DNA of 64,000 nt. Source: an uncultured Acetatifactor sp. GTDB taxonomy: Bacteria > Bacillota > Clostridia > Lachnospirales > Lachnospiraceae. The position numbers and the translations under genes were made by a program. The notes beneath the pieces are model-generated. The model was given only the letters and a program-made list of their open reading frames with translations. It was not told where the DNA came from and did not search any database. The stretch lies in NCBI GenBank assembly GCA_910585615.1, contig CAJUFO010000014.1:6734-70733 (forward strand), read 5' to 3'. This document shows, one piece after another, positions 57,790-64,000 of the stretch (positions are counted from its first letter, which is position 1; every line of letters begins with the position of its first letter).

Positions 57790-58275
57790 ATGGATATCAG
57801 AAGCCTGAGGAGGCCCTATGAGGTCAGATGGGCCAGGAAAGCGGAATGGATGCCTGCCATGGAGATGGTCTGGCGCACCTTCCTGCAGCATGAGGGAAAG
57901 GAATACCCGGAGGAGGGCGTGCGGCATTTTTTCGACTTCATCACAGGGGACGAGCTGCATGAGGCCTTCCTGCGGGGGGAGTACCGGCTGATGGTGGCCC
58001 TGGACGGGGACAGGATCGTGGGCGCGGGGTCTGTCAGGGACGGGAACCATCTCTCCCTGCTGTTCGTGGACGACGCTCTCCACCACAGAGGCATAGGAAG
58101 CGCCATCCTTGGAAAGCTGTGCGATTATTTGAAAAATGAGGCGGGGGAACGGAACATGTCGTTGGAGGCGGCTTCCACAGCCGTGAATTTCTACAGAAAA
58201 CAAGGGTTCCGCACCGTACAGCCGGAGATGGAGATTTCGGGCATACGGCTGACGCCCATGGAGAAAGTCTTTTAA
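57790..58275 (+). CDS. GNAT-family N-acetyltransferase
   Basis: The 161-residue protein has the GNAT core: VALDGDRIVGAGSVRDG, LSLLFVDDALHHRGIGSAILG with the acetyl-CoA-binding Q/RxxGxG/A-type loop (HRGIGS), and AVNFYRKQGFRTV near the end. It transfers an acetyl group to an unknown amine. It starts 24 bp after the lipase gene and ends 18 bp before the YesL-like gene, so the three are probably one operon. Confidence 0.88.
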   Translation: MDIRSLRRPYEVRWARKAEWMPAMEMVWRTFLQHEGKEYPEEGVRHFFDFITGDELHEAFLRGEYRLMVALDGDRIVGAGSVRDGNHLSLLFVDDALHHRGIGSAILGKLCDYLKNEAGERNMSLEAASTAVNFYRKQGFRTVQPEMEISGIRLTPMEKVF

Positions 58276-58293
58276 GACAGGAGGAGAATCTTT

Positions 58294-59037
58294 ATGAAGC
58301 TTTTTAATCTGGACAGTCCGTTGATGCAGTTCCTGAACAAGGTGGCCGACCTGATGTGGCTGAACGTATTGACGCTGATCTGCTGCATCCCGATCGTCAC
58401 CGTGGGACCGGCCCTGACGGCGCTGCACTACATGGCGCTGAAGATTGCCAGGGACGAGGAGTGCTATATCGCCAGGGACTATTTCAAGTCCTTTAAGCTC
58501 AATCTCCGCCAGGGCATCGTGATTTGGCTGATCGAGCTGGTGGTCATCATACTGCTGGTGGGGGATTTCCTGATTCTGCGCTTCTCCACCATAAGCTTCG
58601 GGCAGCCCATGAAGATCGTCCTGGCTGTAGTGGCCGTGCTGGTGCTGTTCACGTTCACCTTTGTCTATCCCGTGCTGGCAAAGTTCGACAATACGGTGAT
58701 GCGCACAATCAAGAACGCTTTTTTCATCGGAATCCTGCAGTTCCCCAAGACGATCCTGATGATGATCCTGTCCGTGGTGCCGGCGGTGCTCTTCGTCCTG
58801 GCGCCCCAGATCATGCCGATCGTGTTCCTGTTCGGCTTCTCCGTCCCGGCCTGGGCGGACGCCAAGCTCTACAACAAATTCTTCCAGAAGCTGGAGGACC
58901 AGATGAACGGCGTGGGCCAGGCTGACGGGGAAGCGGGCGCGGAGGGCCTGGAGGAGGCCGGGGAGGACGAGAGGATATTCAAGGACGAGCTGGACGAGAG
59001 CATCCAGGAGGAGCCGCCCCGCATCGGAGAATCCTAG
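58294..59037 (+). CDS. YesL/DUF624-family membrane protein
   Basis: The 247-residue protein has five to six hydrophobic helices and the DUF624 pattern: FNLDSPLMQFLNKVADLMWLNVLTLICCIPIVTVGPALTALHY at the N-terminus and ARDYFKSFKLNLRQG. The C-terminal 45 residues are strongly acidic. YesL-type proteins are linked to sugar-uptake regulons and have no known activity. It is followed by a 234-bp AT-rich gap with a weak TATACT element (59185-59190) and then the shared sugar ABC ATPase gene, which supports a role in carbohydrate import. Confidence 0.85.
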   Translation: MKLFNLDSPLMQFLNKVADLMWLNVLTLICCIPIVTVGPALTALHYMALKIARDEECYIARDYFKSFKLNLRQGIVIWLIELVVIILLVGDFLILRFSTISFGQPMKIVLAVVAVLVLFTFTFVYPVLAKFDNTVMRTIKNAFFIGILQFPKTILMMILSVVPAVLFVLAPQIMPIVFLFGFSVPAWADAKLYNKFFQKLEDQMNGVGQADGEAGAEGLEEAGEDERIFKDELDESIQEEPPRIGES

Positions 59038-59271
59038 AGGCTTTGGCATGTTGACGAATGATAAGTGAATAAAATGTACAAAGTGACAGAAACCACAAAA
59101 AGACCGCAAGTTTATAAGCATTTTAGAGGTTTTGCAAAAAAATATTTGTGGAATAGTGGTATGGAATAAAATACTTTTTTTCGTTATACTTAGTACAGGG
59201 TGAAGCGATGCGAGGCCATCGTTAAAACTAGAGTAAAAGAAACCATGCAAACGTGAAAGGAGTTTTGTATT

Positions 59272-60387
59272 ATGGCAAGTTTATCTTTGAAGAACATCTG
59301 CAAGGTGTATCCCAACGGCTTCGAAGCTGTCAAGGACTTCAATCTGGAAATTGCAGATAAGGAATTCATCATCTTCGTAGGACCTTCAGGATGTGGTAAG
59401 TCCACTACCCTCCGTATGATTGCTGGTCTGGAAGATATTTCCTCCGGTGAACTGAAGATTGGTGACAGAGTCGTGAACGATGTAGAGCCCAAGGACCGCG
59501 ATATCGCAATGGTATTCCAGAACTACGCTCTGTATCCTCATATGTCCGTATATGATAACATGGCGTTCGGTCTGAAGCTGAGGAAGGTTCCCAAGGATCA
59601 GATCGACAAGATGGTTAAGGAAGCTGCCAAGATCCTCGACCTGACTCCTCTCCTTGACCGTAAGCCGAAGGCTCTGTCCGGCGGTCAGAGACAGCGTGTT
59701 GCCATGGGCCGTGCCATCGTGCGTAATCCCAAGGTGTTCCTGATGGATGAGCCTCTGTCCAACCTGGATGCGAAGCTGCGCGTGCAGATGCGTGTTGAGA
59801 TTTCCAAACTGCATCAGAGACTGGGCACCACCATCATCTACGTTACACATGACCAGACCGAGGCTATGACGCTTGGTACCAGGATTGTCGTTATGAAGGA
59901 CGGCGTCGTCCAGCAGGTCGACACGCCCCAGAACCTGTACCAGAAGCCCCAGAACCTGTTCGTTGCAGGATTCATGGGATCTCCTCAGATGAACTTCCTG
60001 GATGCCAAGGTGAAGGTGTCCGGCAATACCGCCAATCTGGAGATTGCTGGCAAGAGCATCCCTCTTCCCGAAGCGAAGTCCAAGAAGATTATCGCCGGCG
60101 GCTATGACGGGAAGACCGTTACATTCGGTATCCGTCCTGAGGATATCTATGACAGCAATGAGTTCCTGGCAAAATGCGATCCTAAGACCGTGTTCGAGTC
60201 ATCCGTAAGGGTGTACGAGCTGCTGGGCGCAGAGGTTTATCTGTACTTTGATTTGGAGGAGTTCCCCATCACCGCAAGAGTGGATCCCCGCACCACATCA
60301 AGGCCTGGCGACAAGATCAAGTTCGCGTTCGATATCGATAAGATTCATGTATTCGATAAGGAGACCGAGCAGGTTATCACGAACTAG
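59272..60387 (+). CDS. Sugar ABC transporter ATP-binding protein, MsmK/UgpC type
   Basis: The 371-residue protein has Walker A GPSGCGKST near 38-46, LSGGQRQRVAMGRA, Walker B VFLMDEPLSNLD, the switch HDQTEAM and a C-terminal regulatory (TOBE/MalK-like) domain with FGIRPEDIYDS. Such ATPases often serve many sugar importers at once, including LplB/YtcP systems. Codon use differs from neighbours: CGT and other fast codons and GTT/GCT endings are frequent, as in highly expressed genes. A strong AAAGGAG site precedes the ATG, and a terminator follows at 60402. Confidence 0.95.
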   Translation: MASLSLKNICKVYPNGFEAVKDFNLEIADKEFIIFVGPSGCGKSTTLRMIAGLEDISSGELKIGDRVVNDVEPKDRDIAMVFQNYALYPHMSVYDNMAFGLKLRKVPKDQIDKMVKEAAKILDLTPLLDRKPKALSGGQRQRVAMGRAIVRNPKVFLMDEPLSNLDAKLRVQMRVEISKLHQRLGTTIIYVTHDQTEAMTLGTRIVVMKDGVVQQVDTPQNLYQKPQNLFVAGFMGSPQMNFLDAKVKVSGNTANLEIAGKSIPLPEAKSKKIIAGGYDGKTVTFGIRPEDIYDSNEFLAKCDPKTVFESSVRVYELLGAEVYLYFDLEEFPITARVDPRTTSRPGDKIKFAFDIDKIHVFDKETEQVITN

Positions 60388-60401
60388 TATTGGGAAATAT
60401 A

Positions 60402-60430
60402 GGGGGTGTCGGAGACGGCACCCCTTTTTT
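60402..60430 (+). terminator. Rho-independent terminator after the MsmK-type gene
   Basis: GGGGTGTCG pairs with CGGCACCCC (one G-U pair) around a GAGA tetraloop, followed by TTTTTT. It separates the ATPase from the regulator gene. Confidence 0.92.
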
Positions 60431-60492
60431 CAAGATTTCAAGATTATTAAGCCTGATTGGTGTGACCGCTAAAGGGGCAGATGGGAGATTAC

Positions 60493-61581
60493 ATGATTTC
60501 AAGTCAGACGATTCAGACCAGCATAGACGAACTGAAGGCCATCACGAAAGTGGATTTATGTGTCTACGACTTATCGGGCACACCCGTGGCCTCCACGACT
60601 TCACAGCTTGACATTACCGCGGATCTGGTCAGCGGATTCGCAAATTCCCCTGCAGACAGCCAGGTGATTGGCGTCCATCATCTGTTGAAGATTATGGACG
60701 AGGGAGAGCTTCTGTATATTTTAGTTGCCAAGGGCTCCGGCGAGGACGTGTACATGGTGGGGAAGATTGCGGTGTGCCAACTGCAGAACCTTATCATCGC
60801 CTACAAGGAAAGGTTCGACAGGAACAACTTCTTCCAGAACCTCCTGCTGGACAACTTGCTTCTGGTGGATATCTACAACAGGGCCAAGAAGCTCCACGTA
60901 GAGGTGGCAGTGCCCAGGGTGGTCTTCCTGGTGGAGACGAAGCTGGAGAAGGACGGCGTGGTGATGGAGCTCTTGAAGGGCATGTTCTCCAGCCATGCCG
61001 GGGACTATATCACGGCCGTGGACGAGAGCAGCGTCATCCTGATCAAGGCGCTGGAGCCGGACTATACAGATGAAGCGCTTCTGGAGATTGCGGACGTCAT
61101 CGTGGGCATGATGAACGCGGAGGCCATGCTGAACGTGAAGGTGGCCATCGGAACGGTGGTGCAGGAGCTGAAGGACGTGTCGAAGTCCTACAAGGAAGCC
61201 AAGATGGCGCTGGACGTGGGAAAGATATTCTATGCGGAGAGGAATGTGGTGGCGTACAGCACGCTGGGAATCGGCCGTCTGATCTATCAGCTGCCGGTGA
61301 ACCTGTGCCGGATCTTCATCGATGAGATTTTCGGCGACAATGTCCCCTACGACCTGGACGATGAGACCCTGACCACGATCAACAAGTTCTTCGAGAACAA
61401 CCTGAACGTGTCCGAGACCTCCAGGCAGCTGTTCGTCCACAGGAACACATTGGTGTACCGCATCGAGAAGCTCCAGAAGAGCATGGGACTGGATTTACGC
61501 AATTTCGATGATGCATTGACGTTCAAGATTGCGCTGATGGTAGTGAATTACATGAAATATCTGGACAGCATTGACTATTAA
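60493..61581 (+). CDS. PucR/CdaR-family transcriptional regulator
   Basis: The 362-residue protein has an N-terminal sensor-like region (about 1-110), a middle GGDEF-like fold typical of CdaR (about 130-260, with SYKEAKMALDVGK), and a C-terminal PucR helix-turn-helix (NNLNVSETSRQLFVHRNTLVYRIEKLQ, about 305-332). Such proteins activate metabolic operons, for example sugar acids or purines. ATG 60493 gives MISSQTIQTS; ATG 60481 is also possible. It lies right after the MsmK-type ATPase gene, behind a terminator, so it may control it or other sugar transport genes. Confidence 0.85.
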   Translation: MISSQTIQTSIDELKAITKVDLCVYDLSGTPVASTTSQLDITADLVSGFANSPADSQVIGVHHLLKIMDEGELLYILVAKGSGEDVYMVGKIAVCQLQNLIIAYKERFDRNNFFQNLLLDNLLLVDIYNRAKKLHVEVAVPRVVFLVETKLEKDGVVMELLKGMFSSHAGDYITAVDESSVILIKALEPDYTDEALLEIADVIVGMMNAEAMLNVKVAIGTVVQELKDVSKSYKEAKMALDVGKIFYAERNVVAYSTLGIGRLIYQLPVNLCRIFIDEIFGDNVPYDLDDETLTTINKFFENNLNVSETSRQLFVHRNTLVYRIEKLQKSMGLDLRNFDDALTFKIALMVVNYMKYLDSIDY

Positions 61582-61582
61582 G

Positions 61583-61744
61583 AATCCAAAGGATTCTTTG
61601 ATTCGAAGGATTCTTAATAATCTACAGGATTATTTGACAGCTTAGGGACAGAATTTGCCCGGTTAGGAATAAGTGAGACAACCCCCCGAATATATTAGAT
61701 GGAAGCTATCTTTAGACGGATGAGGCCATCAATAGATTCGGGGG
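61583..61744 (+). promoter_or_regulatory. Leader hairpins upstream of the DUF6128 gene
   Basis: Two features lie in the 170-bp gap. AAGAATCC-aaa-GGATTCTT (about 61583-61601) directly follows the regulator stop. Then a perfect 9-bp stem, CCCCCGAAT (61683-61691) with ATTCGGGGG (61736-61744), encloses two small hairpins (AGAT/ATCT and GATG/CATC). The GGGGG arm is the only Shine-Dalgarno-like sequence before the ATG at 61752, so folding would hide it. Confidence 0.55.
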
Positions 61745-61751
61745 TATTTTT

Positions 61752-63296
61752 ATGTTATATGACAGGAAAGTGAAGTATCTGGATTACCTTGAGGGAGGCG
61801 TGCGGGTCAGAGGGGGAGGCTTCGCGAAGCTGGAGGCGCGGGACGGGACGCTGCGGGTGGAGCTGTCCGTGACCGGGCTGCATCAGACGGATACCTTTGC
61901 CCGGGACGTGATGCTCTGCGGCAGGAATCGGGAAGGCAGGGACAGGGAGGAAAACTGCGGAAGGATAGAGATTTCCGCGGGGAGAGGGCAGTTTAGGCAG
62001 CAGTGGCGGAATTTGGAGGATATCGGCGGCACCGGCATCGGCTATGGGGAGCTTTGCGGTCTGCGCATCCCCTTGGGCCCGGGGCGGGAGGTCTCCTGTA
62101 GGTGGCAGGCTGACAGCGGGGGTGCAAGGCGGCAGCCTGATGATGCCGGACGAAAGGCGGCGAGGATGGCGGCGCCGGATGGAGGAAGCGATAACTGGCG
62201 AAGGGCAGGAGCCGCAGAAGATAGTGGGTCATTGGAAATCGTGACAGAAGACGACGGAGATATAGTACCGAGAGAGGCTGTGCAGGAGGATGGATTCAGA
62301 ACGGCGACAGAAGGAAAGGAAGTGATTATGGAGGAAACTGCCAAAGGCAACGTATTCCGGGAGGAGATAGCGGAAGAAAGCGAACCGGAGGGTAGGCTGG
62401 AGAAGGTGGACGCCCTGGAGGAAGCCGAACCGCGGCCAGAGGGTGGGGCTATCAGGAGCGGGACGAAGGAGCGGCCTGAAAGCGAGCTGCGGGGAAGCAG
62501 CGTAGAGGGAGCCGCAGGCGGAGAATGGGTTCGAAAGGGGGCAGGAAACATGGCGGTCAGCATGAAGCATACGGCAGGCGAGACATATGGGGATGCGGAA
62601 CGCCGCCGGGCATCTGACGGGAGGGAGGCCGATGGCGGACACAGAAGGATGTCCGTGGAATGGACAGGGCACGATGACGGAAGCGGGAAGATGCCTGTAG
62701 AGATGGGCCATCAAAGCCGCAGGGAGGCAGCGTCCGGGGAAGGCGTGCAGAACGCCAGGCGGGGGAGCGCCGTGGAATGGGAAGACCCTGGAAACCGCCG
62801 AAACAGGGTATCCATGGAAACATCCAGCCGTGGGGACGGTTCGGCGGATGGGAGGAACGATGGTGCAAGGGAGCAGAATGCCCCTGGGCATCGGAGGACG
62901 GCAGCGAAGGCAACTGCGGAGCCCGGCAGGAGGCCCGCCAGGCTCATGGAGGACAAGTGGCAGCAGCTCTGGGCCATCTACCCCCATATCCGGCCCTTCC
63001 AGGATGCCAGGGAATACCTCTCCATCGGTCCCTCGGATTTCGTGCTGTTTTCGGAGGATAGCTACAGGGCCGTGAACAACAGCTTCCTGCTCCATGGCTA
63101 CTACAATTACCACCATCTGCTCCTGGCCCGGGTGGAGCACAAAGGCGAGGACTGTTATTACATAGGAGTGCCGGGGAATTTCTACGAGAGAGAGAAGCAG
63201 GTGGCTATCATGTTCGGCTTCGAGAGCTTCGAATGCGCCGAGGAGCCTGCCCAGCCCGGGGATTTCGGGTATTATATGATGCGGGCACAGATTTGA
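61752..63296 (+). CDS. DUF6128-type protein with long low-complexity middle
   Basis: The 514-residue protein has an N-terminal ~110-residue strand-rich region (YLDYLEGGVRVRGGGFAKLE), a middle of about 290 residues rich in Gly, Arg, Glu and Ala that looks disordered, and a conserved C-terminal ~110 residues (LWAIYPHIRPFQDAREYLSI, then YYNYHHLLLARVEHKGEDCYYIGVPGNFYEREKQVA). That C-terminus is what I associate with DUF6128 of Lachnospiraceae, function unknown. No signal peptide or membrane helix is seen. The leader hairpin may mask its ribosome site. Confidence 0.75.
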   Translation: MLYDRKVKYLDYLEGGVRVRGGGFAKLEARDGTLRVELSVTGLHQTDTFARDVMLCGRNREGRDREENCGRIEISAGRGQFRQQWRNLEDIGGTGIGYGELCGLRIPLGPGREVSCRWQADSGGARRQPDDAGRKAARMAAPDGGSDNWRRAGAAEDSGSLEIVTEDDGDIVPREAVQEDGFRTATEGKEVIMEETAKGNVFREEIAEESEPEGRLEKVDALEEAEPRPEGGAIRSGTKERPESELRGSSVEGAAGGEWVRKGAGNMAVSMKHTAGETYGDAERRRASDGREADGGHRRMSVEWTGHDDGSGKMPVEMGHQSRREAASGEGVQNARRGSAVEWEDPGNRRNRVSMETSSRGDGSADGRNDGAREQNAPGHRRTAAKATAEPGRRPARLMEDKWQQLWAIYPHIRPFQDAREYLSIGPSDFVLFSEDSYRAVNNSFLLHGYYNYHHLLLARVEHKGEDCYYIGVPGNFYEREKQVAIMFGFESFECAEEPAQPGDFGYYMMRAQI

Positions 63297-63312
63297 GAGG
63301 GTCTCCGGGGCG

Positions 63313-63388
63313 GATGCCCGGCGTGTCCGGCGTGACGGCAAAGAGATGGCCGAGGGCCGAAGCTGCCGGAAGCGCTATGCCGGGCATC
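63313..63388. terminator. Inverted repeat between convergent genes
   Basis: GATGCCCGGC (63313-63322) pairs perfectly with GCCGGGCATC (63379-63388). It lies between the DUF6128 gene and the minus-strand radical SAM gene and reaches into the latter's stop codon. No T-run is present. Confidence 0.5.
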
Positions 63389-64000
63389 AGAGTCCCTCTC
63401 CGTCGAAGGCCGGAATGAAGCTCTCCGCAGCCGTGCCGCCCTCCTGCATGTAGCCCTTCTCGATGCCGATTCTGTCGGCGAAATCCAGCACCCGCGCATA
63501 CTCCTCCTCCGTCACCGGACGGGTCAGGGACGACCGGGCGAATTCCGGCATCCGCTTTAGATGCGCCAGCGGCGTGTACTGGTTCATGATACTGACATAG
63601 ATGTCATTTCCGTAGGTATCATGGAGGTAGCGCAGAATCCGCTTGGAGTCCCCCGCGCAGCCCGGGAGCAGCAGATGGCGCACGATGACGCCTTTTTCCA
63701 TCAGCCCGCTGTCCGGGGAAAGGACAGGTCTGCCCACCTGCCGGAACATCTCCGCGATGGCCGAGGAGGCTGCCTCGAAATAGTCCGGAGCATGGGAGTA
63801 GAGGGCGGAGAGCTGAGGGGAGCGATATTTCAGGTCCGGCAGATAGATGTCCACCAGGCCCTCCAGCATGTGCAGGGAGGACACATTCTCATAGCCGGAG
63901 CTGTTGTATACCACAGGGATAGTGAGGCCCGCGCTTTTTGCCATCTGCAGGGCAAGGCAGACCTGGGGCAGGAAATGTCCGGCGGTGACCAGGTTGATGT
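63387..64000 (-). CDS. Radical SAM protein, PflX/COG1313-like (partial, N-terminus beyond the window)
   Basis: The frame is open from the right edge to the stop at 63387 and gives the C-terminal ~204 residues. INLVTAGHFLPQ, PVVYNSSGYE, DIYLPDLKYRS, HLLLPGC and MNQYTPLAH match the 'putative pyruvate formate-lyase activating enzyme' family (COG1313) and not PflA itself. The CxxxCxxC iron-sulphur motif must lie beyond 64000 and cannot be checked. It would act in the cytoplasm with SAM; the substrate is unknown. Confidence 0.8.
   Translation of the reverse strand, partial: INLVTAGHFLPQVCLALQMAKSAGLTIPVVYNSSGYENVSSLHMLEGLVDIYLPDLKYRSPQLSALYSHAPDYFEAASSAIAEMFRQVGRPVLSPDSGLMEKGVIVRHLLLPGCAGDSKRILRYLHDTYGNDIYVSIMNQYTPLAHLKRMPEFARSSLTRPVTEEEYARVLDFADRIGIEKGYMQEGGTAAESFIPAFDGEGL

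Noticed and set aside
62229..63341. 370-codon minus-strand frame opposite the DUF6128 gene
   Set aside because: It is a shadow of the low-complexity middle region, without motifs or a ribosome site.

Overview
The window looks like the chromosome of a high-GC member of the Lachnospiraceae (Bacillota, Clostridia). The basis is family content, not an rRNA gene, since none is present. Typical markers are YesM/YesN-type two-component genes, an LplB/YtcP-type sugar importer, CmpB-type membrane proteins, a DUF6128 protein and strong AAGGAGG-like ribosome binding sites. Most genes are GC-rich. A few stretches (about 5.95-6.15 kb, 29.7-31.0 kb, 34.2-36.1 kb, 38.2-38.8 kb and 43.8-44.6 kb) are clearly AT-richer and carry accessory genes or RNAs.

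Layout. 0.1-5.8 kb: a GntR regulator, a ROK sugar kinase, a GH29 alpha-L-fucosidase and a GH38-like glycosidase (host-glycan use). 5.9-6.25 kb: a free-standing transcription unit with promoter and terminator that appears to encode a compact structured RNA. 6.4-11.5 kb: speD, an arginine/lysine-type decarboxylase, speE and carboxy(nor)spermidine synthase. 11.6-38.9 kb: a heterogeneous block that separates the first half of the polyamine cluster from the second (nspC, aguA, aguB at 39.7-43.8 kb). The block holds an ABC exporter, a decayed sugar-uptake and glycosidase locus with its two-component system, an AAA/DUF4143 ATPase, MITE-like repeats, an RNPP/PlcR-like regulator facing a small secreted-peptide gene, decayed secreted proteins, a MATE pump and a type III toxin-antitoxin locus with a broken toxin. 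43.9-44.6 kb: an AbrB/PIN toxin-antitoxin pair. 44.6-64 kb: mainly ordinary chromosomal genes (CmpB-like protein, NamZ-like muramidase, ITPase-like protein, GDPD, MFS carrier, PGRP-type amidase, rpe, metG, lipase, GNAT, YesL, MsmK/UgpC ATPase, PucR/CdaR regulator, DUF6128 protein and an edge-truncated radical SAM protein).

How the genes work together. The polyamine genes together could convert arginine to agmatine, N-carbamoylputrescine and putrescine, and then make spermidine by two routes: decarboxylated SAM with SpeE, and carboxyspermidine with NspC. The glycan genes at 18.8-29.7 kb show several independent lesions: a permease::binding-protein fusion, two frameshifts at C6 tracts and a GH3 gene that loses its C-terminus. 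This suggests the locus is decaying.

The most interesting items are the structured RNA at 5.97-6.13 kb; the regulator, secreted peptide and 18-bp palindrome at 32.3-34.5 kb; the type III toxin-antitoxin relic at 38.2-38.8 kb with a second antitoxin-like scar at 32.0 kb; and the MITE-like family with TATACTGC ends. All assignments come from reading the sequence; no database search was run.
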